A DNA stretch of 64,000 nucleotides from Granulosicoccus sp045110515 (GTDB lineage Bacteria > Pseudomonadota > Gammaproteobacteria > Granulosicoccales > Granulosicoccaceae): NCBI GenBank assembly GCA_045110515.1, contig JBGCGD010000018.1, positions 1-64,000 on the forward strand, given 5' to 3'. Numbering within the stretch: position 1 is the stretch's first letter; each line of letters starts with the position of its first letter. The translations under genes and the position numbers were made by a program. The notes under the pieces were generated by a model that worked only from the letters and a program-made list of their open reading frames with translations, had not been told where the DNA came from and did not search any database. Below, piece after piece: positions 35,633 through 44,349 of the stretch.

Positions 35633-37102
35633 TCATATAGCTCCCATGCAGAGGTATTTAATTTCAAGATAATCATCGCAGCCATACTTGGACCCTTCAC
35701 GACCCTGCCCGGATTGTTTAACACCTCCAAAAGGCGCAACTTCTGTTGAAATCAGACCTGTATTAATGCCGACCATTCCGAATTCAAGCGCTTCGGCCAC
35801 ACGCCAAACTTTACTAAGATCATTAGCATAGAAGTAGGATGCGAGGCCGAAGATAGTGTCGTTCGCTTGTTCAACAACGTCATCAACCGTGTCGAATTTA
35901 AACAGCGGAGCAACTGGTCCGAATGTCTCGCTACTTGCGATTTTCATTTCTTTCGTCACGCCCGATAATATAGTGGGTTCGAAAAAAGTACCGCCGAGAG
36001 CGTGTTTAGCGCCTCCTGTCAAAACGGAAGCACCTTTGCTTAACGCATCTTCGATATGCTCTTCCACCTTCGTAACCGCTGCTGCACTGATCAGAGGACC
36101 AGCCGTCACTGTGTCGTTGAAACCGTCACCAACCTCAATATTGTCAACTGCAGTTTTTAGCTTTTCAGCAAAGGCATCGTAAATACCTGCTTGCACGTAA
36201 ATTCTGTTGGCACAGACGCACGTTTGTCCATTGTTGCGAAATTTTGAAATCATAGCGCCTTCCACAGCAGCGTCCAGATCCGCATCGTCAAACACGATAA
36301 ACGGGGCATTGCCACCCAATTCCATAGACGTCTTTATAACTTGATCTGCGGATTGCTTCATCAGAATTCGGCCTACTTCAGTAGAGCCTGTAAAGGTCAG
36401 TTTTCGTACCCGCTTGTTACAGCAGAACTCCTGGCCAATTTCTGCACCGCTTGCTGAAGGTAAGACACTGAACAACCCTTTCGGCAAACCAGCGTCAAGA
36501 GCAAGTTTAGCCATCGCGAGTGCGGAGAGTGGTGTCTCAGCCGCAGGCTTTGCGACAAACGAGCAACCGACCGCGAGAGCGGGGCCGATTTTTCTTGCGA
36601 TCATGGCGTTCGGAAAATTCCAGGGTGTGATAGACGCTACCACTCCAACGGGTTGTTTCAGCACTACAATTCGCTTGTCCGGTTGATGACCTGGAATTAC
36701 ATCTCCGTAAATACGCTTTGCTTCTTCTGAAAACCATTCGATGTAGCTTGCACCGTACAGTATCTCTCCCTTTGCTTCAGCCAATGGCTTACCCATCTCT
36801 GCGGTCAGAATAGTGCTTAGATCATCTAGATTTGCAATTATCAGTTCGTACCATCGACGCAAAACACCAGAGCGTTCCTTGCCTGTTTTTGCTGCCCATT
36901 TTCGTTGCGCAATATAAGCGAAATCAATAGCGATTCGAGCCTCTGGTACGCCTGTATCAGGTAAGGTGGTGATCTGTTGTCCTGTAGCCGGGTTGATTAC
37001 ATCAAACGTTTTTCCTGATTCGGATTTATCCGTCCAGTTTTCACCAACTAGTGCCGAGCTTATAAGCAAAGACGAATCAGAAAGCAGGTCCGTTATGTTC
37101 AT
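35633..37102 (-). CDS. gabD: Succinate-semialdehyde dehydrogenase
   Basis: A 489-residue NAD(P)-dependent aldehyde dehydrogenase highly similar in pattern to E. coli GabD. Features: SITPWNFPNAMIARKIGPAL, catalytic Glu in MELGGNAPF, and catalytic Cys in NNGQTCVCANRIYV (about Cys293 with Cys295 two residues on, the pair known as a redox switch in SSADH). APFGGVKQSGQGREGSKYG and DDYLEIKYLCMG end the protein. It oxidises succinate semialdehyde to succinate. Its ATG overlaps the gabT stop by four bases, so the two are coupled. Sulfoacetaldehyde dehydrogenases are related, but this sequence follows GabD closely. Confidence 0.93.
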   Translation of the reverse strand: MNITDLLSDSSLLISSALVGENWTDKSESGKTFDVINPATGQQITTLPDTGVPEARIAIDFAYIAQRKWAAKTGKERSGVLRRWYELIIANLDDLSTILTAEMGKPLAEAKGEILYGASYIEWFSEEAKRIYGDVIPGHQPDKRIVVLKQPVGVVASITPWNFPNAMIARKIGPALAVGCSFVAKPAAETPLSALAMAKLALDAGLPKGLFSVLPSASGAEIGQEFCCNKRVRKLTFTGSTEVGRILMKQSADQVIKTSMELGGNAPFIVFDDADLDAAVEGAMISKFRNNGQTCVCANRIYVQAGIYDAFAEKLKTAVDNIEVGDGFNDTVTAGPLISAAAVTKVEEHIEDALSKGASVLTGGAKHALGGTFFEPTILSGVTKEMKIASSETFGPVAPLFKFDTVDDVVEQANDTIFGLASYFYANDLSKVWRVAEALEFGMVGINTGLISTEVAPFGGVKQSGQGREGSKYGCDDYLEIKYLCMGAI

Positions 37103-38394
37103 GCCGATACTCCAAGCTCTGTACGTGCATCAGCGATGGATAACTCGAGGATGTCAATGGCTTCATTAAAAATATCTTCTTGTATCGTAAGTGGTGCTAA
37201 TAATCGAATGACGTTCCCGTATACGCCACACGTAAGAAGAATAAGCCCGCGCTTTTGCGCATGGTTGCGAACGGCGTTTGCGAAATCCGGATGAGGCGAA
37301 GAGTCTGCTGGCAGAGTGAATTCCACAGCGTTCATAAATCCGGGGCCCCTCACGTCCGAGATTTCAGGAGTGCTTTCACGAGTGCTAGCGAGACGTTGTT
37401 TCAGCCGAGCCCCTAATCGTTGTGCTCGTTTGCAAAGACCCTCTTCCTCGATAACATCAAGTACCGCATGTGCAGCGGCAATGCCGATCGGACTCCCGCC
37501 ATAGGTACCACCCAATCCACCAGGGTCAGCGGCATCCATAACCTCTGCGCGTCCGGTGACAGCAGCAATGGGAAATCCACCTCCCAGACTCTTTGCCATA
37601 CACGTAAGATCAGGAGCGACATCATGGTACTCCATCGCAAATAGTTTCCCGGTGCGCGCAAAACCGGTTTGTACCTCATCAGCGATGAGAAGGATTCCGT
37701 TTTCATCACAAACATGACGAAGATGGGTTAGAAGCTCCTTGGGCGCTTCGTAGAAACCGCCTTCGCCTTGGACAGGTTCTAGGGCGATAGCCGCAACCCG
37801 CGCCGGATCTACGTCTGCTTTGAACAGCTTATCTAGTGCTGTAATTGAATCCTCAACTGACACGCCATGGAGCTCAATCGGGAAAGGTACATGGTAAACA
37901 TCTCCTGGCATTGCACCGAACCCTTTCTTATACGGTACAACCTTCCCAGTCAGCGCCATTCCCATGAAGGTACGACCGTGAAATCCGCCCGTGAACGCGA
38001 TGACGGCTGAACGCCCTGTTGCTGCACGCGCAATCTTAACTGCATTTTCTGTCGCCTCAGCACCTGTTGTGACAAAGACGGTTTTCTTATCGAAATTGCC
38101 AGGGGCTAACTGATTCAGACGGGCGGCGAGCGTGACATAGTTATCGTAAGGTACAACTTGATGACAGGTATGAGTGAATCGATCAAGCTGGTCTTTAACC
38201 GCCTGAATCACTTTTGGATGGCGGTGGCCGGTGTTTAGTACAGCAATTCCAGCTGCAAAGTCGATATAACGATTTCCTTCAACATCCCAGATCTCTGCAT
38301 TTTCAGCTCTTTCGGCATAGATCTGTGTCATCACGCCGACACCACGGGCGATGTTTTCGTCTTTTCTTGCTTGTGCGTCTGCATTGGTAACCAT
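37099..38394 (-). CDS. gabT: 4-aminobutyrate aminotransferase
   Basis: A 431-residue class III PLP aminotransferase matching GabT throughout: RGVGVMTQIYAERAENAEIWD at the start, FAAGIAVLNTGHRHPKV, VTTGAEATENAVKIARAATG, LEPVQGEGGFYEAP, LIADEVQTGFARTG and the PLP lysine in CMAKSLGGGFP near residue 266. It transfers the amino group of GABA to 2-oxoglutarate, yielding succinate semialdehyde for GabD. AGGAG lies six bases before the ATG. A LuxR-type regulator diverges from it, and the lactam/amide-type operon lies nearby. Confidence 0.93.
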   Translation of the reverse strand: MVTNADAQARKDENIARGVGVMTQIYAERAENAEIWDVEGNRYIDFAAGIAVLNTGHRHPKVIQAVKDQLDRFTHTCHQVVPYDNYVTLAARLNQLAPGNFDKKTVFVTTGAEATENAVKIARAATGRSAVIAFTGGFHGRTFMGMALTGKVVPYKKGFGAMPGDVYHVPFPIELHGVSVEDSITALDKLFKADVDPARVAAIALEPVQGEGGFYEAPKELLTHLRHVCDENGILLIADEVQTGFARTGKLFAMEYHDVAPDLTCMAKSLGGGFPIAAVTGRAEVMDAADPGGLGGTYGGSPIGIAAAHAVLDVIEEEGLCKRAQRLGARLKQRLASTRESTPEISDVRGPGFMNAVEFTLPADSSPHPDFANAVRNHAQKRGLILLTCGVYGNVIRLLAPLTIQEDIFNEAIDILELSIADARTELGVSA

Positions 38395-38558
38395 GGAAAA
38401 CTCCTAGTTAATAACTTGTATACCTTCGAATAGGGCGTTAAATTAGAACCAGTAGAATCCTACGATCACTGCGTGAATCGCACCATATCCCTAGGGGAAT
38501 AGAGGATGTCAACAGATACAAAGTCTGAACATGTCGATTGTGAATACGAGCAGCTTAC

Positions 38559-39404
38559 TTGTCAGATAGGCATGTCAGGTCGCATCAATGCATCAGAAAT
38601 TTGATGGCAATCTCAAAGCGCATACTCTGCGGATGGAACAATCAATTATCAGAGGCTATTCTTAAAGTTGGCACTCCTGAATTTCCTAACTCGCTCGTTA
38701 GTTCGCTGCGACAACTTGTAGACTTTGACTTGTGTATGGTGTTTGCGTACGGAGAGGTAGAAGGTTCAGTGTCACTGCACTACGATATGCCAGACGATCA
38801 GGCCGCATTTCTGGTTAAAGAGTACTTGACTGGACCTCATCTACTAGACCCGTTCTTCGAAGCGGCCACTTCCGGCAAGGTATCTGGCTTCAATTCTATG
38901 CGTGAACTAGCACCCGATCAGTTTTATCGCAGTGAGTTCTATCGTCACCACTACGTAAGAACACGTATTGCGGATGAAATGGGGATTTTCTTTCCGGTCG
39001 GGCACGGGCGTATCGCCGTCTTGAGCATTACAAGACAAAAGCCGAAGGGACTATTTTCAGAAGTAGAAAAAGAGATTTTCCAGTCGACTGCTTTGTTAGT
39101 GGAGGCGTTGGGTTCAAATCACTGGGGGGACAGCCCGAAAGACATCGGTATTACATCATCTTCGATTAAAATTAAGCAGGTTTTCGATCGATTTGGTGAG
39201 AATGTTTTGACTCAGCGAGAACGGGAAATTATTACTCTGGTGCTCAAAGGCCATTCGTCATTTTCAATCGGACTTGTTCTGGGCATTGCCCCCGGAACGG
39301 TAAAGATACACCGAAAAAACGCCTACAAAAAGCTAACCGTTTCTTCCCAAGCAGAACTTTTCGCTTTATTTCTATCCTCTCTAGAAGTAAACCTGAAACA
39401 CTAA
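38559..39404 (+). CDS. LuxR-family transcriptional regulator
   Basis: A protein of up to 281 residues with a C-terminal LuxR/FixJ helix-turn-helix: NVLTQREREIITLVLKGHSS, then GLVLGIAPGTVKIHRKNAYKKL. The N-terminal 200 residues are a GAF-like sensor domain of unknown ligand without the acyl-homoserine-lactone signature I would expect of quorum-sensing LuxR proteins. The first in-frame start is TTG at 38559; the ATG at 38604 (MAISKRILCGWNNQ) is an alternative. It is divergent from gabT, so control of gabTD is the obvious inference. Confidence 0.82.
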   Translation: MSDRHVRSHQCIRNLMAISKRILCGWNNQLSEAILKVGTPEFPNSLVSSLRQLVDFDLCMVFAYGEVEGSVSLHYDMPDDQAAFLVKEYLTGPHLLDPFFEAATSGKVSGFNSMRELAPDQFYRSEFYRHHYVRTRIADEMGIFFPVGHGRIAVLSITRQKPKGLFSEVEKEIFQSTALLVEALGSNHWGDSPKDIGITSSSIKIKQVFDRFGENVLTQREREIITLVLKGHSSFSIGLVLGIAPGTVKIHRKNAYKKLTVSSQAELFALFLSSLEVNLKH

Positions 39405-39433
39405 GCTCGAAGTAGCAATAGAGCACACGCGTC

Positions 39434-39465
39434 AAGAGGACCGACCGAAAAGTGTCAGTCCTCTT
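39434..39465. terminator. Bidirectional terminator between luxR-type gene and bioY
   Basis: AAGAGGAC and GAC pair with GTC and GTCCTCTT around an eight-base loop, with one C/A mismatch. T residues follow on the plus strand and the arm begins with A residues, so it can serve both convergent genes, whose stops lie at 39404 and 39481. Confidence 0.7.
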
Positions 39466-39480
39466 TATCAATGCTTTGCG

Positions 39481-40074
39481 TTACTTAATTTTTGTAAATA
39501 ATCTCCATAACAATGGCATTGACACAGCTGCTAGAACTAGCTTGACCGTATCGCCAAGAAGAAAAGGCATTAGTCCCCATTCAAGAATTGGTTTGTCCCA
39601 CCCTACGACCGTACCCAGCCAAAGCAAACCGATTGTATAAATCACCATATTCCCTATCAACATGGCAACAGCCGTGGTAAAGATACTTCGATCCCAACCT
39701 CTTTCAGCAAGGTAACCGACAACTCCTGCGGCTAAAACGAAACCTATCAAATAGCCGCCGGTAGTACTCATCATATAGGCCAGACCTATTCCTTTTTCGG
39801 GAGTTCCGGAAAAAACTGGTAGTCCCAAAGCACCTTCTGCCAGATAGAGTAGGACAGTTGCAACGCCCAGTCGTGACCCCATGGCCATTCCAATAACCAG
39901 TACAACAAAGGTCTGCATACTCAGCGGAACGGGCCAAAAGGGTATATTAATTTTCGCGGACACCCAAAGTGCACCGCTGCCAACAACTGCAAGTAGAATG
40001 TTCCGTAGTAGAACGTTTTCAGCTGGCCAAAGCGTTTGCGCCAGTGTTTTGTTAGGTAACGTAAGTTGTGTCAT
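39481..40074 (-). CDS. bioY: Biotin transporter BioY
   Basis: A 197-residue integral membrane protein with about six hydrophobic segments. BioY features include INIPFWPVPLSMQTFVVLVIG near residue 45, GSRLGVATVLLYLAEGALGLPVF and GPTGGYLIGF-like TTGGYLIGFVLAAG. It is the substrate-binding S component of biotin ECF transporters and can work alone in many Proteobacteria. It is the last gene of the operon containing biotin carboxylase and a biotin carrier protein, 22 bases after the KipA-like gene, which makes sense if that operon raises biotin demand. Confidence 0.92.
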   Translation of the reverse strand: MTQLTLPNKTLAQTLWPAENVLLRNILLAVVGSGALWVSAKINIPFWPVPLSMQTFVVLVIGMAMGSRLGVATVLLYLAEGALGLPVFSGTPEKGIGLAYMMSTTGGYLIGFVLAAGVVGYLAERGWDRSIFTTAVAMLIGNMVIYTIGLLWLGTVVGWDKPILEWGLMPFLLGDTVKLVLAAVSMPLLWRLFTKIK

Positions 40075-40096
40075 GATTTTTTCTCTCTTTGAAAAC

Positions 40097-41071
40097 TTAG
40101 TTAAGTGTGTTGCGAATGCTCTCGATTAGAGTGGCACGTTCGCGTCGTGCAGATAGCGCTGTATGCATGTTTACCTTGACGAAGTGGGTTTCTATATGCG
40201 GTTGCAACTGACCAATAAGGTCCATATCCGCCGAGATAACGGTACCTAACGTAAAGAACCCACCGCCTGAAACAGCGTCTCGGTGTAGAACAATTGGTTC
40301 GGTACCGCTGGGTACCTGAATTGATCCATAGGCGTAAGGGGCGTCGGTTATGTTTGATGGATCTGATCCAGCACTGAATGGTTGTTCTCGCTCTACAAAC
40401 TCTAGCGGCGACCCACCTTGGAACCGATACCCCATGCGATCAGCTTCTGGAGCCACTTTCCAAGTTTCTTCGAAAAACTTATCGCCCGCAACCTCCGTAA
40501 TACGATGCCAGTAAAGACCTGGAAGTACTCTGAGCTCAGCCGGATTGCCAACAGAACGACGCATGCTTTCGGGTACTGAGGCGCCGACTTTGATCGACTT
40601 AAAATCCTTTCCTACCGGTAGAACATCGTCGGCTCGTATCGCACGTCCGTCTACACCTCCCAGAGCCCCAATGGCGTAGGTCGAGCGGCTTCCTAAAGAC
40701 AGTGGGGTGTCAATGCCCCCTGCTACAGCAATGTAAGCACGAGCCCCTTGCCGGATGTAGTCAAAAGAGAGCACCTGACCCACCTTAACCGGAATTGCTG
40801 TCCACGTATCTTTCGTTTCGCCATCTATTTTGGGCGGGAGTTCGCCACCGGTTACTGCAATCGTTGTGTTTTCGGTGAATTCCAGCTCGGGGCCAACAAA
40901 TACCGCTTCTAAACACGCTGCGCCTTCATCATTGCCCACTAGCAAGTTCGCTGCTCGTAGTGCAAGACGATCCATTGCTCCGCCGATAGGGATACCGAGA
41001 TGAAAATAGCCTGGACGGCCCAAATCTTGGATGCTGGTAGCAAGACCAGCAGAGCTTACTTTAATGGACAT
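40097..41071 (-). CDS. KipA/PxpC-like carboxyltransferase subunit
   Basis: A protein of about 324 residues of the KipA/PxpC/AHS2 family, homologous to half of the urea-carboxylase carboxyltransferase. Motifs: SAGLATSIQDLGRPGYFHLG, PIGGAMDRLALRAANLLVGN, RVLPGLYWHRI, ADRMGYRFQGG, and LHRDAVSGGGFFTLGTVI. The start at 41071 (MSIKVSSAGLATS) is used rather than 41143. It overlaps the KipI-like gene by 11 bases. With separate AccC and biotin carrier genes beside it, I infer it works as a carboxyltransferase and not only as a 5-oxoprolinase subunit. Confidence 0.82.
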   Translation of the reverse strand: MSIKVSSAGLATSIQDLGRPGYFHLGIPIGGAMDRLALRAANLLVGNDEGAACLEAVFVGPELEFTENTTIAVTGGELPPKIDGETKDTWTAIPVKVGQVLSFDYIRQGARAYIAVAGGIDTPLSLGSRSTYAIGALGGVDGRAIRADDVLPVGKDFKSIKVGASVPESMRRSVGNPAELRVLPGLYWHRITEVAGDKFFEETWKVAPEADRMGYRFQGGSPLEFVEREQPFSAGSDPSNITDAPYAYGSIQVPSGTEPIVLHRDAVSGGGFFTLGTVISADMDLIGQLQPHIETHFVKVNMHTALSARRERATLIESIRNTLN

Positions 41072-41936
41072 TAAGAGCCTCCAGAAGCTTTGCGTTGGTT
41101 CCGTCGATGTCCTTGTTGAATGCATCGAGGTCGAACACAACATTCCCTATACGAGGCTGGAATCTACCTGCATCGACGTCGGCTACCGTCTGATCGTATT
41201 CTTGGCGATCGATGGGTTTCCATTTCACGATGTCTCCTGGGCGAAAAAACACCATGAAGTCCTTGAGATAGCTGGTTTGTTGTTGCGGATCATAAATAGG
41301 CATTGGCGTTATGCCAAACATCTGATACCCACCTGCACCGCGAACTGAGTAAATACAAGAAAATGAGCCTCCATAACCAACGGTCAGCTTCGGAGTGTCG
41401 GTGCGTGGACGCAGGTATTTCGGTACTTGAATTTGCCGAGCACGCTCTACCATTTGATAGAGAAAGGGTAGTCCCGCGACAAAGCCGACCATGCCAACAA
41501 ACCACGGGGATTCGGAATGGGCTTGGATGAATTTCTCAACACTGTCGTAGTTGTTTATACGGGCCGCATACTCGATATCGGTAGCGTCCGGCTCCTGATG
41601 GCGGTCCCTGAATCGCATAACCGTTTCATGCGTCCAAGGGTCTTGATAATAAACTGGGACTTCAATGATTCGTGTGTTAATTGTTGAATCACTTTGCTCA
41701 GCGCTTTCATCCGTTCGCTTTAGCTCAGACATCAAATCGTCGGGATGAATGATGTCCGGATTGAATTTGATCTGATATGACGCGTTTGCAGAGCAGATTT
41801 CAGTGATGCCCTTTATGTTTGCCTCTTTGATCGCATTGGTCATCGACAATGATTTAAAGAAGGCTTCGAGTGACATTTCTTCGCTGATTTCAACAAGAAT
41901 GTGCTCGTCGCCACCAAATGTGTAGCGTGATGTCAT
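41061..41936 (-). CDS. KipI/PxpB-like subunit, long urea-carboxylase-like form
   Basis: A 291-residue KipI/AHS1-family protein, clearly longer than the roughly 220-240 residues of ordinary PxpB. The extra part includes DATDIEYAARINNYDS, and the later GGSFSCIYSVRGAGGYQMFG resembles the urea-carboxylase version of this domain (GG.Y.CIYG..GPGGYQL.G) more than the PxpB one. FVAGLPFLY is the family core motif. It overlaps accC by four bases and the KipA-like gene by 11, so the three subunits are translationally coupled. Together KipI and KipA would form the carboxyltransferase centre. Confidence 0.82.
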   Translation of the reverse strand: MTSRYTFGGDEHILVEISEEMSLEAFFKSLSMTNAIKEANIKGITEICSANASYQIKFNPDIIHPDDLMSELKRTDESAEQSDSTINTRIIEVPVYYQDPWTHETVMRFRDRHQEPDATDIEYAARINNYDSVEKFIQAHSESPWFVGMVGFVAGLPFLYQMVERARQIQVPKYLRPRTDTPKLTVGYGGSFSCIYSVRGAGGYQMFGITPMPIYDPQQQTSYLKDFMVFFRPGDIVKWKPIDRQEYDQTVADVDAGRFQPRIGNVVFDLDAFNKDIDGTNAKLLEALNVH

Positions 41937-43318
41937 GTGTTTTTTCCTTTTAGCTGTTTCAGCTTTTCAGCATTTTTTTCAAGCCACGGTTCGAGCCATT
42001 TAGTATGGACTTGACCCTTGCGCACATCGTCAGAATTAGCCAGAGCAGAGAACAGACTTGCAGTTGTCTTCAATTCCCCAACACTGAGTTCGCCAATTGC
42101 GCGTTCCATGCGAGTTATAGCTTTTTCACGTGTCTCTGCGTGTACGATGAGTTTGCCCAAGAGGGAGTCGTAGAAAGGTGGGATTTGGTAGCCCTCATAC
42201 AAAAAATGATCAAATCGTACGCCCGGCCCACCAGGGATCTTCAGATCACCAACAACACCGGGGAAGGGCATAAAGTTGTTTGCTGGGTCTTCTGCATTGA
42301 TTCGAACCTCAATCGAGTGACCGCGCATTTCTATGTCTTCTTGGCTTACCGATAAAGTTTCGCCCAAGGCCACACGGATCATTTCTCCAACAATATCGAT
42401 CCCGGTAATGCACTCCGAGATCGGGTGCTCAACCTGAATGCGGGTATTCATTTCAATGAAATAGTATTCGCCTGTTTTATCGTCGTACAAATATTCGATA
42501 GTTCCAGCACCTCGATAATTTACGGCTGCTGCCAGATTGACTGCTGATTCACAGAGCTCCTTTCGAGCGGCATCTGTAAGGGCTGACGAAGGAGCCTCCT
42601 CCCATACCTTTTGCCTTCGACGTTGAAGGGAGCACTCGCGCTCATAGCAATGCACAAAATTACAACCATCGCCTAAAATCTGAACTTCGATATGACGCGC
42701 GCGTTCTATCATTTTTTCGAAGTACAAACCCCCATCCCCAAAAGCGGCTTTAGCCTCAGTCGAGGCCTGAGGTGCCAGCTCTTTAAACTCAGCTATATTT
42801 TCCGCAATGCGAATACCTCGACCGCCGCCACCAGCAGTAGCCTTGATCATGACCGGAAAGCCGATTTTCTCCGCCAGCAGTGCTGCCTCATTCAGATCGT
42901 CGAATAGGCCATCACTACCGGGAACGGTCGGCACATTCGCCTGCTGTGCAGCCTGTCGAGCTGCTGCTTTGTCTCCCATTCTTCTAATGGTGTCGCCTGA
43001 TGGGCCAACGAACGCCAATCCTGCATCGGTAACGGCGTCTGCAAAATCAGCGTTTTCTGCCAAGAACCCGTATCCCGGGTGAATAGCATCGGCTCCCGTC
43101 GCTTCCGCAGCCCTCAGAATCGACTCAACATTGAGGTATGACTTCGCAGCGGAGGGTGGCCCGATATTGATAGCCTCATCCGCCATTTGAACGGCGAGTG
43201 ACGTCTCGTCCGCTTCACTGTAGACCTGAACAGTATTAAGTCCAAGTTCTTTAGCAGCCCGAATAATTCGAACCGCGATTTCGCCTCTATTAGCGATTAA
43301 AAGTGTTGAGATTGCCAT
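41933..43318 (-). CDS. Biotin carboxylase (AccC family)
   Basis: A biotin carboxylase of about 461 residues, AccC-like, which carboxylates the biotin of the carrier protein using ATP and bicarbonate. N-terminal LLIANRGEIAVRIIRAAKELG, IHPGYGFLAENA, ATP-grasp loop KATAGGGGRGIRIA, ECSLQRRRQKVWEEAP, and EMNTRIQVEHPISECITGID with the catalytic Glu/Asn/Arg are all present. The ATG at 43318 is preferred; a TTG at 43342 would overlap the carrier gene. Its position between carrier and KipI genes, not beside accB/accD-type genes, marks it as dedicated to this operon rather than to fatty-acid synthesis. Confidence 0.9.
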   Translation of the reverse strand: MAISTLLIANRGEIAVRIIRAAKELGLNTVQVYSEADETSLAVQMADEAINIGPPSAAKSYLNVESILRAAEATGADAIHPGYGFLAENADFADAVTDAGLAFVGPSGDTIRRMGDKAAARQAAQQANVPTVPGSDGLFDDLNEAALLAEKIGFPVMIKATAGGGGRGIRIAENIAEFKELAPQASTEAKAAFGDGGLYFEKMIERARHIEVQILGDGCNFVHCYERECSLQRRRQKVWEEAPSSALTDAARKELCESAVNLAAAVNYRGAGTIEYLYDDKTGEYYFIEMNTRIQVEHPISECITGIDIVGEMIRVALGETLSVSQEDIEMRGHSIEVRINAEDPANNFMPFPGVVGDLKIPGGPGVRFDHFLYEGYQIPPFYDSLLGKLIVHAETREKAITRMERAIGELSVGELKTTASLFSALANSDDVRKGQVHTKWLEPWLEKNAEKLKQLKGKNT

Positions 43319-43331
43319 CGTTCTTTCTTGC

Positions 43332-43574
43332 TCAGGTTTCAATCAAAGCGAGTACAGCGCCGGGCGCAATCGCATCTGACTCTTCCACTTTGAAAGATGT
43401 CAACGTGCCCGAATAATTGGATGCAACAGGGTGAAAGGTTTTCATAACTTCTATTAAACCAATCACATCTCCTTTTTTGATGGCATCACCTTCGTTAATA
43501 AAGTTGGGTTCGTCCGGTGATGGTTTTCGATAAAACACACCGGGCATCATTGCAAGTATTTTTTCAATCGCCAT
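43332..43574 (-). CDS. Small biotin carboxyl carrier protein
   Basis: An 80-residue lipoyl/biotinyl-domain protein, essentially the bare carrier domain. The biotin-accepting lysine is Lys45 in GLIEVMKTFHPV (EVMKT in place of the usual EAMKM), and the hinge sequence INEGDAIKKGDVIG precedes it. The start at 43574 is supported by AGGGAG about seven bases upstream; a longer frame to 43718 only adds sequence overlapping the upstream hydrolase gene. Unlike AccB it has no N-terminal extension. It should be charged by the adjacent AccC and deliver carboxyl groups to KipI/KipA. Confidence 0.88.
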   Translation of the reverse strand: MAIEKILAMMPGVFYRKPSPDEPNFINEGDAIKKGDVIGLIEVMKTFHPVASNYSGTLTSFKVEESDAIAPGAVLALIET

Positions 43575-43605
43575 AATTCGCTCCCTAGCATTTTCGTTAA
43601 AATTT

Positions 43606-44337
43606 TTACACAGCTTCCAAGAATTCACCGAGAGCTGCTCGTACCGATTTCGCGATTTCGATAACATTAGGTGTGTCTGAATGAATGCACACCGTCTGTG
43701 CCTTGACAGGGACTTCATTACCGCTGGTACTAATTACAATTTTGTCCCGTACAGCACGTAATGCTTTTTGCCCAACTTCCGTGGGATCAAGTCGCGGATG
43801 TTCTCTGGTAATGATCAATTTTCCTTGATCGTCATAGTCAAGATCAGCAAAGAATTCGGCAATAAATTCCATACCACGTGCGGTGTAAATCTCCTGATGC
43901 AACGTTCCGCTTAGACCGAAAATTGGAACGTTATAGTTCTCTCCGGCATCACATATAGCCTGTGCAATATGTTCCTCTCGAGCAGCCATTCCGTAGAGCG
44001 CACCGTGAGGTTTTAGGTGAGCCAGCTCCATGCCCTCAGATTCAAGAAAACCTTTAAGTGCACCAATTTGGTAAGTCACGATGTTGGCCATTTCATCCCG
44101 ATCAATTTTCATTTCACGTCGACCGAAGCCTGTCAAATCGGGCAGTGAAAAATGAGCACCTACACGGACACCAAACTGTTTGGCGAGCCTGACGGTTTTA
44201 CGCATATGGTTTGGGTCTGATCCGTGAAATCCACATGCCACATTGGCCTCGGTGACGTAGGGCATTATTCCTTCGTCATCTCCCATGTCGTACAGGCTAA
44301 AGCTCTCGCCCATATCGCAATTGATATTGACAGCCAT
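43606..44337 (-). CDS. LamB/YcsF (PxpA-like) hydrolase
   Basis: A 243-residue protein of the LamB/YcsF family; PxpA is the hydrolytic subunit of ATP-dependent 5-oxoprolinase. Core motifs are INCDMGESFSLYDMGDDEG, EANVACGFHGSDPNHM, VGAHFSLPDLTGFGRREM and LKPHGALYG. Two differences from ordinary PxpA are visible: GAHFSLPD where GAHPG/SxPD is usual, and CIHSDTP where CVHGDTP is usual. These active-site-region changes suggest another lactam or amide substrate. It precedes the biotin carrier gene by 31 bases and follows the ABC permease gene by 12, so uptake and hydrolysis are linked. Confidence 0.85.
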   Translation of the reverse strand: MAVNINCDMGESFSLYDMGDDEGIMPYVTEANVACGFHGSDPNHMRKTVRLAKQFGVRVGAHFSLPDLTGFGRREMKIDRDEMANIVTYQIGALKGFLESEGMELAHLKPHGALYGMAAREEHIAQAICDAGENYNVPIFGLSGTLHQEIYTARGMEFIAEFFADLDYDDQGKLIITREHPRLDPTEVGQKALRAVRDKIVISTSGNEVPVKAQTVCIHSDTPNVIEIAKSVRAALGEFLEAV

Positions 44338-44349
44338 TTTGATTCCCTC

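Noticed and set aside
37099..38394. Taurine aminotransferase reading, paired with a sulfoacetaldehyde dehydrogenase
   Set aside because: Attractive because of ComDE nearby, but both proteins follow GabT and GabD block by block.
41933..43574. Acetyl-CoA carboxylase AccB/AccC for fatty-acid synthesis
   Set aside because: The carrier is only the bare domain, and both genes are embedded between PxpA-like and KipI/KipA genes in one overlapping operon.
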